Positions 16,624 through 24,794 of a stretch of DNA of 64,000 bases are shown in pieces. The stretch comes from JBBDSJ01 sp040905025 (GTDB lineage Bacteria > Pseudomonadota > Gammaproteobacteria > Methylohalomonadales > Methylohalomonadaceae), in the NCBI GenBank assembly GCA_040905025.1, contig JBBDSJ010000146.1:1-64000 (forward strand), in the 5' to 3' direction. The notes beneath the pieces were generated by a model, which ran no database searches, was not told the origin of the DNA, and saw nothing but the letters and a program-made list of their open reading frames with translations. Made by a program: the position numbers and the translations under genes. The first letter of the stretch is position 1, and every line of letters begins with the position of its first letter.

Positions 16624-16662
16624 GTGAACCGCGGATGGTCGTCCGCACACTACACGGTTCAC
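16624..16662 (+). repeat. Nested stem-loop between sdhA and sdhB
   Basis: GTGAACCG (16624-16631) pairs with CGGTTCAC (16655-16662), and directly inside it CGGA pairs with TCCG. It sits 9 bp after the sdhA stop in a 74-bp gap, the largest inside sdhCDAB. It has no T-run. It may stabilise the upstream mRNA or hinder readthrough, but this is inference. Confidence 0.55.
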
Positions 16663-16689
16663 GGTTCGCTATTTACGAGGAACGATTGA

Positions 16690-17472
16690 ATGGCTGAATT
16701 TACCTTACCCAAAAATTCGAAAATCAGACCCGGCAAAACTTTCAGTGTTGCCGAAGGCGCCAGCAGGAAAAAGCGTTTTCTGGTTTATCGCTGGGACCCG
16801 GACAATGACGAGAATCCGCGTGTTGACAGTTATGAAATCGATCTTGATAAATGCGGGCCAATGGTGCTGGACGCCATTATTTATATCAAGAATGAAATTG
16901 ATTCAACACTGACGTTCCGGCGTTCCTGCCGCGAAGGTATCTGTGGCTCATGTGCCATGAATATCGGCGGCACCAATACCCTGGCCTGCACGAAAGCGAT
17001 TGAAGAAATTGAAGGTGATATCAGGATTTACCCGCTGCCACACATGCAGGTAGTCAAGGATCTCGTGCCGGATCTGACCCACTTCTATGCGCAGTACGCG
17101 TCAGTGAAACCGTGGTTGCAATCGCAGACCCCGCCGCCACCGGATCGTGAACGCCTGCAATCCAAAGAAGACCGCGCCAGACTTGATGGCTTGTACGAGT
17201 GTATTCTTTGCGCCTGTTGTTCAACCGCCTGCCCCAGCTATTGGTGGAACAGCGATCGTTATCTCGGCCCGGCCGTATTGCTGCAAGCGTATCGCTGGAT
17301 CGCAGATTCCCGTGATGAACATACCGGCGAACGGCTTGATGATCTGGAAGATCCATTCAAACTTTATCGTTGTCACACGATCATGAATTGCACCAATGCC
17401 TGTCCGAAAGGTCTGAATCCGGCCAAGGCTATAGCAGAAGTGAAAAAGTTAATGGTCAAAAGAAGCGTGTAA
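16690..17472 (+). CDS. sdhB: Succinate dehydrogenase iron-sulfur subunit SdhB
   Basis: 260 residues. The [2Fe-2S] cluster ligands are in SCREGICGSCAMN plus the later Cys in TLACTK. CILCACCSTACP holds the [4Fe-4S] ligands, and the RCHTIMNCTNACPKGLNP segment holds [3Fe-4S] ligands. The quinone-facing residues near SYWWN are present. It carries electrons from FAD in SdhA to the membrane anchor. The N-terminus is about 20 residues longer than that of E. coli SdhB, as is common in other proteobacteria. Confidence 0.98.
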   Translation: MAEFTLPKNSKIRPGKTFSVAEGASRKKRFLVYRWDPDNDENPRVDSYEIDLDKCGPMVLDAIIYIKNEIDSTLTFRRSCREGICGSCAMNIGGTNTLACTKAIEEIEGDIRIYPLPHMQVVKDLVPDLTHFYAQYASVKPWLQSQTPPPPDRERLQSKEDRARLDGLYECILCACCSTACPSYWWNSDRYLGPAVLLQAYRWIADSRDEHTGERLDDLEDPFKLYRCHTIMNCTNACPKGLNPAKAIAEVKKLMVKRSV

Positions 17473-17493
17473 GCTGCCGACAGGCAATACCGG

Positions 17494-17736
17494 ATGAACC
17501 AGATGTCGAAACTCCACTGGCGTTGCCGGCGTGGCATGCGGGAGATGGATTTGTTACTCGGCGGCTTTCTGGAACAGTATTACCCGACTGCCAGTATCGA
17601 ACTGCAACAAAGCTTCACCGCCCTGCTTGACGAAATTGACCAGGACATCCTCGACTGGATCATGCAACGACAAGCCCCGCCGGCGCACTATATCGACATC
17701 ATCGATCACTTGCGTAATCAACAAAGCCGACACTGA
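17494..17736 (+). CDS. sdhE: FAD assembly factor SdhE
   Basis: 80 residues. The RGxxE motif needed for flavinylation is R13-G14-M15-R16-E17 within CRRGMREMD. The rest (FTALLDEIDQDILDWIMQ) is the usual five-helix SdhE/SDHAF2 fold. It binds SdhA and promotes covalent FAD attachment. Translation may begin at the first ATG or at the fourth codon (ATG at 17503). It lies 21 bp behind sdhB and so is probably part of the sdh transcript. Confidence 0.95.
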   Translation: MNQMSKLHWRCRRGMREMDLLLGGFLEQYYPTASIELQQSFTALLDEIDQDILDWIMQRQAPPAHYIDIIDHLRNQQSRH

Positions 17737-17790
17737 GCCGGGACGTATTCGCGCTGTCAAACCGCACCGTCTCGGTTACAATCCCCGTCC

Positions 17791-18774
17791 ATGAACTGGA
17801 CCGACTTTCTGCGTCAACAAAACCTCGCTGCTGAGACCGGGCAGCCGTTGGACATCAATAGCCTGAGTGAACTCAGTGACAAGGCCATTATTGATATCAC
17901 CGGCACTGATGCGATTGCGTTTTTGCATGGCCAGTTTACCGGCCATATTGAATCCCTGCCTCCAGATCAGGCCATGCTCACTGCCTGGTGCAATCCCAAA
18001 GGCCGGGTACTGGCAACCATTCTGTTATGTCGCCGGGACGATGGCCTGCGCCTGCTCGTCAGTGCCGATCAGCACGCTGCACTACTGAAACGATTGCAGA
18101 TGTTTGTTCTGCGCGCGCAGGTCACGTTAACAGACCACCGCCAGGATTATGCAAGTATTGGAGTCAGTGGCAGCGATGCCACCAGACTGTTGGCACAGCA
18201 CCTGGGCAGCCTGCCCAACCGGCCATGGCATGTCATCAGTTGCAATGATGTCAATGTCATACAGATGCCGATGGCAACCACTGCAAACACTGGCAGCCGT
18301 TATTTACTCGCGGGACCCGTGGCAGCGATCATCAGGCACTGGCAACAACTCGAGCATGTATTTCAGCCTGCTGCCCATACATACTGGCGCCGGCTTGATA
18401 TCGAGGCCGGATTACCGCAAACGACAACCGCAACGGCCGAATTGTTTTTGCCGCAGGAACTGAATCTGGACCATCTTGGCGGGCTGCATTATCAGAAAGG
18501 CTGTTATCCGGGTCAGGAAATCGTTGCGCGACTGCATTTCCGCGGCGAATTGAAGCAGCAGCTGCGTCTGGCCAGCACGTCGACTCCCCTGCCCGCACCG
18601 GCAACACCACTGTATGCAGCCAATGGCCAACGCGTCGGCACAGTCTTACAGGCCACCGGTGGCGCTGGCGGCGCAGTGCGGCTGCTCGCCGTCGCCGCTG
18701 CCAATATCAGCGTTGCCCATCGCGACAATGTTAGTGGTGATAGCGTGACATTCACCGCCGAACCCGCCGCATGA
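17791..18774 (+). CDS. ygfZ: YgfZ/CAF17 folate-binding protein, iron-sulfur repair factor
   Basis: 327 residues with the family signature KGCYPGQE at K236-E243, containing the conserved Cys238. The fold is related to the glycine-cleavage T-protein and binds tetrahydrofolate. YgfZ supports certain [4Fe-4S] enzymes such as MiaB, and its eukaryotic homologue IBA57 matures mitochondrial [4Fe-4S] proteins including those of complex II. The gene lies next to sdhE, as in many gammaproteobacteria. Its stop overlaps the next start by 4 bp (ATGA), a purely local coupling with agmatine deiminase. Confidence 0.93.
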   Translation: MNWTDFLRQQNLAAETGQPLDINSLSELSDKAIIDITGTDAIAFLHGQFTGHIESLPPDQAMLTAWCNPKGRVLATILLCRRDDGLRLLVSADQHAALLKRLQMFVLRAQVTLTDHRQDYASIGVSGSDATRLLAQHLGSLPNRPWHVISCNDVNVIQMPMATTANTGSRYLLAGPVAAIIRHWQQLEHVFQPAAHTYWRRLDIEAGLPQTTTATAELFLPQELNLDHLGGLHYQKGCYPGQEIVARLHFRGELKQQLRLASTSTPLPAPATPLYAANGQRVGTVLQATGGAGGAVRLLAVAAANISVAHRDNVSGDSVTFTAEPAA

Positions 18775-19820
18775 CCCCCCGTCTGCCTCGCCGGTTGCCG
18801 GCTGAATGGGAACCACAGGCCGCCTTGCTGCTCGCGTGGCCGCATGAATCGACCGACTGGGCCAGCAGTCTGAATGCAATTGAGCCGGTCTATGTCAATC
18901 TGGTAGCGGCGACAGCCGCCGTACAGCCGGTATGGCTGCTATGCCAGGATAGTGCGCATATCAAACATGTTGACCAACTGCTGCAGACTGCTGCGGTCGA
19001 TAGCGCCAACGTGCGCTGTATCGCCATACCCTATAATGACACCTGGATTCGTGATTATGGTCCACTGGCCGTGGCGAATGGCCAGGACTGGCGGTGGCTG
19101 GATTTTCAGTTTGATGGCTGGGGCGGCAAGTTTGCTGCTGAGCTGGATAATCAGGTTAACCGGCAACTGGCAGCGACCGGCTTTTTTGACAGCAACAAAG
19201 TTGATAGCCTCAAGGTCACTCTCGAAGGCGGCAGTATCGACACCGACGGCGCCGGCAGTCTGTTGACAACTGATTGTTGCCTGCTTGGCGCAAGTCGTAA
19301 CGCCGGCATGAAGCGGGCTGACTGGGAACAATTGTTTGCCGAACAATTCGGTTGTGACCGCATTTTGTGGCTGGAAGCAGGCTATCTGAGCGGCGATGAC
19401 ACCGATGGTCATGTAGATACGCTGGCCAGATTTTGCAGCATTGATACGATTGCTTATGCCGGAGCAGGTTCTGATAAAAGTGATCCCAATCATGCTGAAC
19501 TCAGCCGCATGGCTGAACAGATCAGGGGTTTGCGGCAACGCAATGGCAAGCCTTATCAATTGATCGAGTTACCTTCTGCCGGCGCATTGCAATCTGCAGA
19601 CGGTGACTGGCTGCCGGCTTCGTATGCGAATTTTATTATCATCAACAAGCGCGTACTGATACCACAATATGCCGTGCCGGCTGATGTCGAAGCACTGCAG
19701 CAGTTACAATCAGCTTTTCCGGATCGGGAAATCATTGGTATCGATGCACGGGCAATGCTGGCGCAAGGTGGTGCCCTGCATTGCGCCACGATGCAACTGG
19801 CTAAGGAAGCTCTGATTTAA
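18771..19820 (+). CDS. aguA: Agmatine deiminase
   Basis: 349 residues. It matches the guanidino-group-modifying fold of AguA: LLAWPHESTDW, WIRDYGPLAV, FDGWGGKF, LEGGSIDTDG, DDTDGHVDTLARF and the catalytic Cys338 in QGGALHC. It hydrolyses agmatine to N-carbamoylputrescine and ammonia, the first step of putrescine synthesis from arginine. aguB, coding for the second step, follows 141 bp later. The end of the coding region forms one arm of a long palindrome. Only the deiminase and amidohydrolase are here. The arginine decarboxylase must be elsewhere. Confidence 0.96.
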   Translation: MTPRLPRRLPAEWEPQAALLLAWPHESTDWASSLNAIEPVYVNLVAATAAVQPVWLLCQDSAHIKHVDQLLQTAAVDSANVRCIAIPYNDTWIRDYGPLAVANGQDWRWLDFQFDGWGGKFAAELDNQVNRQLAATGFFDSNKVDSLKVTLEGGSIDTDGAGSLLTTDCCLLGASRNAGMKRADWEQLFAEQFGCDRILWLEAGYLSGDDTDGHVDTLARFCSIDTIAYAGAGSDKSDPNHAELSRMAEQIRGLRQRNGKPYQLIELPSAGALQSADGDWLPASYANFIIINKRVLIPQYAVPADVEALQQLQSAFPDREIIGIDARAMLAQGGALHCATMQLAKEALI

Positions 19821-19834
19821 TCAGAGCTTCCTTA
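19802..19834. repeat. 33-bp palindrome across the aguA stop codon
   Basis: TAAGGAAGCTCTGATT (19802-19817) is followed after one base by its exact reverse complement (19819-19834). The aguA TAA stop lies at its centre. In RNA the arms can form a stem of about 14 bp with a short loop. No T-run follows, so it is not a standard terminator. Confidence 0.75.
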
Positions 19835-19897
19835 AGCATAACCTGGATACAACCTGTTTTCTGTAAGAGTCCGGTTTACCGGGCGAAGCAACTATCG

Positions 19898-19924
19898 ATT
19901 CGCGCAGCAAGCTGCGCTCCTGCA
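19898..19924 (-). repeat. REP-like element, copy A
   Basis: On the minus strand this reads TGCAGGAGCGCAGC, a short centre, then GCTGCGCGAA. It shares the TGCAGGAGC flank and the hairpin layout with the two copies near 51.6 kb. GCGCAGC and GCTGCGC form the stem. It lies in the 141-bp gap between aguA and aguB. Confidence 0.6.
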
Positions 19925-19961
19925 CAAAATACGGCTGCTTAAATACTGAGAGTTAAACGTA

Positions 19962-20867
19962 ATGACACGTACATTAACCGTTGCCGTTGCCCAGCATGCT
20001 GCCGGCGTCTACGACAAGCAGGCCAACCTCGAACGCTCACTGGAAGCCATCGCCGATGCGCACCGGCAAGGCGCGCAGCTGGTGTTGTTACCGGAATTGC
20101 ATACTACGCCCTACTTCTGTCAAAGCGCCGATCCGGACAGGTTTGATCTGGCCGAGTCAATTCCCGGACCTGGCACTGAAACCCTGCAACGCGCTGCACG
20201 GGAACATGATATAGCCATTGTGGGTTCCATCTTTGAGCGCCGCAATGCCGGTCTCTATCACAATACTGCTGTGGTGATAGACCGTAACGGCGAACTGGTC
20301 GGGCGCTATCGTAAAATGCATATTCCCGACGATCCCGGTTATTACGAAAAATTCTATTTCACTCCCGGTGATCTCGGTTTCAAACCGATTCAGCTGGGCG
20401 ATATCAAGCTGGGTGTGCTGGTCTGCTGGGATCAGTGGTATCCGGAAGCCGCGCGACTAATGGCACTGGCCGGCGCCGAGGTTTTGATTTACCCGAGTGC
20501 CATCGGCTGGGATCCGGCTGATGGCAGTGACGAGCAGGAACGCCAGCGCCAGGCCTGGATTACTGTACAGCGCGGCCATGCCGTTGCGAATAATCTGCCG
20601 CTAATGAGCAGTAACCGGATTGGTTTTGAAGCCGCACCCGGAGCAACAGACACTGACAGTCAGCATGGCGCACAGTTCTGGGGCTCCAGTTTTATCTGCG
20701 GGCCGCAGGGCGAGATCCTGCAACAGGCCAGTGTTCAGAATGCCGAAGTGATTGTCGCAACACTTGATCTGGAACGTTGTGAGCGTCTGCGCCGTCTCTG
20801 GCCATATTTGCGTGATCGCCGTATTGACGCCTATGCCGACATCCTGAAACGCAGCATAGATGACTAA
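19962..20867 (+). CDS. aguB: N-carbamoylputrescine amidohydrolase
   Basis: 301 residues of the nitrilase/carbon-nitrogen hydrolase family. The catalytic triad is E45 (LLPELH), K118 (RYRKMHIPDDPG) and C155 (GVLVCWDQWYPEAAR). KMHIPDDPGYYEKFYFTPGD is characteristic of AguB. It converts N-carbamoylputrescine to putrescine, carbon dioxide and ammonia, completing the route begun by AguA. Its stop codon lies inside the start of the next gene (8-bp overlap). Confidence 0.96.
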   Translation: MTRTLTVAVAQHAAGVYDKQANLERSLEAIADAHRQGAQLVLLPELHTTPYFCQSADPDRFDLAESIPGPGTETLQRAAREHDIAIVGSIFERRNAGLYHNTAVVIDRNGELVGRYRKMHIPDDPGYYEKFYFTPGDLGFKPIQLGDIKLGVLVCWDQWYPEAARLMALAGAEVLIYPSAIGWDPADGSDEQERQRQAWITVQRGHAVANNLPLMSSNRIGFEAAPGATDTDSQHGAQFWGSSFICGPQGEILQQASVQNAEVIVATLDLERCERLRRLWPYLRDRRIDAYADILKRSIDD

Positions 20868-21852
20868 GCAACAGGGCCGGGCTTGTAACTCGGACTTTAA
20901 ACCTGCAAGCGGGCTGAGCAACCCGCACCTGCAAACCCTGTGGCCATTTCTGTTTCGCCACCAGCCACGCATGGCACTACGACGCGAACGGCTGGAACTC
21001 GCTGATGGCGATTTTATTGATCTGGACTGGTATGTGCCCCCAGTTGCAGTCAATACTAAAGGCCTGTGCATCCTGCTGCATGGGCTCGAGGGCGATTCGC
21101 AATCGCACTATATTCCGGCTTTGATGCAGAAACTGGCCATGCAGGGCTGGCGTACGTTATTAATGCATTTTCGCGGCTGCGGTGGTGAACATAACCGGCT
21201 TGCGCGCGGTTATCACTCAGGCGATACAGCTGATTTCAATGAAGTACTGATGCAGCTTCTGCAGCGTGAACAACCGTCTCGAACCGCTGCCATCGGCTTT
21301 TCACTGGGTGGCAATGTCCTGCTTAAGTATCTGGGAGAACAAGGCTCGCAAACATCGCTGAATGCAGCTGTTGCTGTATCGGTACCGTTTGAACTGGCTG
21401 CAGGCGCGGATCGACTGGCTTGTGGCTTTTCACGTATATATCAATGGTGGTTAATCAGGAGTCTGCAACGCAAACTGTACGACAAGTTCAGCCGGCATCT
21501 GTCAGCCGGCGAATGTCCATTACCCCTGCGCGAATTAAAACAGCAGAAAACCTTTTATCAGTTTGATAATACAATAACCGCACCATTACATGGCTTTGCT
21601 GACGTACATGATTACTATACCCAAAGCAGTTCACGCCAGTACCTGCCCGACATTCGCTGCTCAACGCTGATACTGCATGCGCTGGATGATCCGTTTCTGT
21701 CACCCATAGCCATCCCCGCCGATAGCGAACTCTCGACATCCACCAGACTCGAAATATCAACACATGGTGGTCATGTGGGTTTTGTCGGCGGGACGTTCCG
21801 GCAACCTGAATACTGGCTGGATAGCAGAATCTGCCAGTATCTTGCAGACTGA
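20860..21852 (+). CDS. yheT: YheT-family alpha/beta hydrolase
   Basis: 330 residues. The start NPHLQTLWPFLFR and the core LLHGLEGDSQSHYIPALMQK, MHFRGCGGEHNRL and GFSLGGNVLLKYLGEQG (nucleophile Ser in GFSLGG) are typical of the YheT/ABHD1-3 group. The late LHALDDPFLSP (Asp) and THGGHVGF (His) complete the triad. The substrate is not known in bacteria. Eukaryotic relatives are lipases or esterases acting on phospholipids. The gene overlaps aguB by 8 bp. Confidence 0.9.
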   Translation: MTKQQGRACNSDFKPASGLSNPHLQTLWPFLFRHQPRMALRRERLELADGDFIDLDWYVPPVAVNTKGLCILLHGLEGDSQSHYIPALMQKLAMQGWRTLLMHFRGCGGEHNRLARGYHSGDTADFNEVLMQLLQREQPSRTAAIGFSLGGNVLLKYLGEQGSQTSLNAAVAVSVPFELAAGADRLACGFSRIYQWWLIRSLQRKLYDKFSRHLSAGECPLPLRELKQQKTFYQFDNTITAPLHGFADVHDYYTQSSSRQYLPDIRCSTLILHALDDPFLSPIAIPADSELSTSTRLEISTHGGHVGFVGGTFRQPEYWLDSRICQYLAD

Positions 21853-21901
21853 ATTTTGAAACCACGTCCAATAAACCATTAACTATCAAACAAGGCAAAA
21901 T

Positions 21902-22387
21902 ATGCCCAATTCACGCTTGATATTTTTTACCGTTGCATTGATATGCGCAGTCTTGCTTGGTTCTGGCTACTATCTGGAGTTTGTCGAAGGACTCGAACCC
22001 TGTCCATTGTGTATTTTGCAGCGGCTGGCTTTCCTTGCGTTACTGATTGTTGCCGCTATCGCGGCTATTCATAATCCAGGCCGCACCGGTCGCTGGATTT
22101 ATGCCGGCTTTGCCACTGTTGCTGCGCTGACGGGTGCAGCCATTGCCGGCCGGCAAATCTGGTTACAGCATCTGCCGCCGGATCAGGTGCCGCAATGTGG
22201 CCCGGGACTGGACTATATGCTGGATGTATTCCCGCTACTGGATGCGCTGAAAATGATATTGACCGGCTCGGGCGAATGCGCGGAAATTGACTGGACTTTT
22301 CTGGGATTATCGATCGCGCAATGGAGTCTGGCGTGGTTTATTTTACTGCTGTTGGCATTTCTGCTGGCCGCGAGCCGTCCACACTGA
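21902..22387 (+). CDS. dsbB: Disulfide bond formation protein DsbB
   Basis: 161 residues with four membrane helices. The two periplasmic cysteine pairs are C34/C37 in EPCPLCILQR and C99/C126 in PQCGPG and GSGECAEID. DsbB reoxidises DsbA and passes the electrons to ubiquinone. C34-P-L-C37 faces quinone and the second pair takes electrons from DsbA. The gene stands alone, with 49 bp to the hydrolase gene before it. A terminator-like hairpin lies after it and serves the opposite strand better. Confidence 0.95.
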   Translation: MPNSRLIFFTVALICAVLLGSGYYLEFVEGLEPCPLCILQRLAFLALLIVAAIAAIHNPGRTGRWIYAGFATVAALTGAAIAGRQIWLQHLPPDQVPQCGPGLDYMLDVFPLLDALKMILTGSGECAEIDWTFLGLSIAQWSLAWFILLLLAFLLAASRPH

Positions 22388-22411
22388 TATCAGAAGTTGA
22401 TACCGGGCAAA

Positions 22412-22440
22412 AAAACCGGCGGCAGAAAGGCTCTGCCGCC
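22412..22440 (-). terminator. Intrinsic terminator for the HU-family gene
   Basis: GGCGGCAGA (22418-22426) pairs with TCTGCCGCC (22432-22440). On the minus strand the stem runs into GGTTTTTT. It stands about 120 bp after the HU stop codon. A second hairpin with ACCGGT arms lies between, near 22526-22550. Confidence 0.75.
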
Positions 22441-22561
22441 ACTGAAAATATTCCTGAACAGGATTCACAGTCCCGACAGATCCTGATCGAACCTGCTCAA
22501 AGCTGTGATAAATTTTATTTGCTCTTAACCGGTGGCCGCAGCTACCGGTATTTACAGAATA

Positions 22562-22888
22562 TTACTGAATATCAGATTTCAAGGCCTTGAGTACAGAAGC
22601 ACGCACCGTAATGGACTTCGGCTTGGCCGCGATGGTCATGGGCTCACCGGTAAACGGGTTCACGCCTTTACGTGCCTTGCGGGCAGGCTGTTCCTTGCGA
22701 CGCAGTTTCACGCCCATTTCAGGAATGCTGAATTCACCTGAACCACGCTTGACGAGATGGGACTTGGCCTGATCTGCCAATGCAGTCAATACGCTGCGTA
22801 CCTGGGCACGTGTCAGTTCGGTGGTGTCAGCAATATCGGAAACGATCTGCGCTTTGGTCTGCTTTTCCTTGATAGCTTTAATTGCCAT
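22562..22888 (-). CDS. HU-family DNA-binding protein
   Basis: 108 residues from the ATG at 22888, chosen because AGGGGA is about 7 bp upstream and the frame beyond it codes for unlikely sequence. The fold is that of HU/IHF: TKAQIVSDIADTTELTRAQV, then GSGEFSIPEMGVKLRRKEQP and the DNA-arm region ARKARKGVNPFTGEPMTIAA with the conserved proline. It differs from standard HupA/B in its N-terminal extension and in a long arm region, as in the HU-like proteins of many gammaproteobacteria. It should bind and bend DNA in the nucleoid. Confidence 0.9.
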   Translation of the reverse strand: MAIKAIKEKQTKAQIVSDIADTTELTRAQVRSVLTALADQAKSHLVKRGSGEFSIPEMGVKLRRKEQPARKARKGVNPFTGEPMTIAAKPKSITVRASVLKALKSDIQ

Positions 22889-23163
22889 AGAGGATTCCCC
22901 TGGATTGTTGATTAAAAGATTTATGAGTCGGCACTGCTGTGCCACTCCCCGATAAATTAGTACTGATGTCAGCTGGAAATCTTTTGCCAGCCAGTTGCAA
23001 TTTGCCGGGACACAGCCGGTATTTATGTACCGGGCTTGTTGTTTTTCCAGCCTGCAAGCCGTCAGCATAACATGAGTCTATAGCAGAAGCTGCTTATTTT
23101 TAGCATTAAAACCGCTGTTTTTGCGATGCGGTTACCAGTTTTGCGAAGGCACGGTATAGTGGG

Positions 23164-23994
23164 TTATTCACCAACCTGCAACAACAATCCCCGGCGTCTG
23201 GCCAGCTTGAATGTCCGGGCAAATATCCATGCGGTAAGCAGAATATAGAACAGATTCAATGCGATTGCATAGTAGAATAAAGTGGTTTCAAAGTTGCCGG
23301 TAAACAACACAGCACGCATGCCTTCAAAGACATGGCTCGGAGGAATCGACCATGCCAGTGGCTGCAACCATGCCGGCAGCGTGTCGATTGGGTAATAAAT
23401 TCCGCTAATGGGTGCCAATGCAAATATTGACGCCCAGGCCAGACTTTCGACGCCAAGTCCATAACGTAACAACAGGGCACTCATGAACAGGCCGACTGCC
23501 CAGCCAAACACCAGTAGCTGGCTGAAGAATGCGAGCAACGGCCAGCCCATTTCGAATACCGAGATCTGATATAACGGAATTGCCAGTAACGCGGCACAGC
23601 CCACTCCAACCACTGTGCGCAGGAAACTGATGGTCAGAAGTGCCACAATCAGCTCATGTGGCCGCAGCGGGCTGGCAAACAAATGACCCAGATTACGTGC
23701 AAAAATCTCCTCCATAAACGCCACTGAGACCCCCAGTTGTCCGCGAAACAACACGTCCCAGAGCAACACCGCTGACAGCAATACACCGATTGCCTGGGCG
23801 ACATAGTCACTGTTGGTTGCAAAAAACTCGGTGATAAAACCCCAGATAATCATCTGCACGGTCGGCCAGTAAATCTGCTCCAGCATGCGTGGCCAGGAGC
23901 CGCGCAGCAAATAAACATAACGCAGCAACATTCCCCTGATTCGCTCGCCGGCACCGGGCAGGGCGCGCAGAATACTGTCTTCATAATTGTTCAT
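23164..23994 (-). CDS. ABC-2 type transporter permease
   Basis: 276 residues with about six membrane segments. The N-terminal segment (LLRYVYLLRGSWPRMLEQIY) and the central loop (GVSVAFMEEIFARNLGHLF, ASPLRPHEL) match ABC-2 exporters of the NodJ/DrrB kind. It pairs with the ATPase gene directly upstream, with which it overlaps by 4 bp. The substrate cannot be told from sequence. Confidence 0.88.
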   Translation of the reverse strand: MNNYEDSILRALPGAGERIRGMLLRYVYLLRGSWPRMLEQIYWPTVQMIIWGFITEFFATNSDYVAQAIGVLLSAVLLWDVLFRGQLGVSVAFMEEIFARNLGHLFASPLRPHELIVALLTISFLRTVVGVGCAALLAIPLYQISVFEMGWPLLAFFSQLLVFGWAVGLFMSALLLRYGLGVESLAWASIFALAPISGIYYPIDTLPAWLQPLAWSIPPSHVFEGMRAVLFTGNFETTLFYYAIALNLFYILLTAWIFARTFKLARRRGLLLQVGE

Positions 23995-24725
23995 GCAGAC
24001 ACCCCGGTCCTTACCACCTGCAGAAATACCTCCTCAAGACTGGTCCGGCCATAACGGCCTATAAGCGCCTGCGGCTGGCCGCGATCCTCTATACGTCCGG
24101 CGCGCATGATGACGACTTCATCGCAAATACGTTCGACTTCATGCATGTTGTGCGATGCCAGTATGATCGTGGCACCACTGCGTTGCTGATAATCAGTCAA
24201 ATAATGGCGGATACGATCTGCTGTATCCGGATCCAGTGAAGCCGTTGGTTCATCCAGCAGCAATAATGCCGGCGAATTGATGAGCGCCTTGGCCAGCGCC
24301 ACACGGGTTTTCTGCCCGGCGGACAGACTGATACACGGGCGGTGACGCTGCGTCTGCAGGTCGAGTTCTGTGATCAGTTGGTCGATGCGCGCACGCCGGT
24401 CACGCACGCCATACAAATGCGCATACACATTCAGGTTTTCATCGATGGTCAGCCGTTGCGGCAGATCTACATACGGGGAAGAGAAATTCATGCGTGGCAA
24501 GACACGATACCGGTGCTGCAACATGTCTTCTCCAAGTACTGTAACCGTACCCCGGGTCGGAGTCAGCAAGCCCAGCAGAATCGCCAGTGCCGTCGTTTTA
24601 CCGGCACCGTTGGCGCCCAGCAGTCCAAAAATACTGCCGCCGGGCACTGTAAAACTGATGTTATCGAGTGCCCGTACCGCGCCATAATCCTTGCCCAGAT
24701 TACTGACGCTGATTGCATACTGCAT
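23991..24725 (-). CDS. ABC transporter ATP-binding protein
   Basis: 244 residues from the ATG at 24725, which has AGGAG about 10 bp upstream. A start 57 bp earlier is in frame but has less support. Walker A is GANGAGKTT, the ABC signature is LSAGQKTRVALA with an S-A-G-Q variant, Walker B is ALLLLDEPTASLDPD, and the switch His is in ASHNMHEVERIC. It energises the ABC-2 permease encoded next to it. Such pairs export drugs, lipids or polysaccharides. No neighbouring gene points to one of these. Confidence 0.92.
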   Translation of the reverse strand: MQYAISVSNLGKDYGAVRALDNISFTVPGGSIFGLLGANGAGKTTALAILLGLLTPTRGTVTVLGEDMLQHRYRVLPRMNFSSPYVDLPQRLTIDENLNVYAHLYGVRDRRARIDQLITELDLQTQRHRPCISLSAGQKTRVALAKALINSPALLLLDEPTASLDPDTADRIRHYLTDYQQRSGATIILASHNMHEVERICDEVVIMRAGRIEDRGQPQALIGRYGRTSLEEVFLQVVRTGVSA

Positions 24726-24794
24726 GGTTTCGGCTTGCTCCTGTGATACACACTGGCTTGTCAATTCAGGCCTTGCCGGCAATATATTCGCAGG

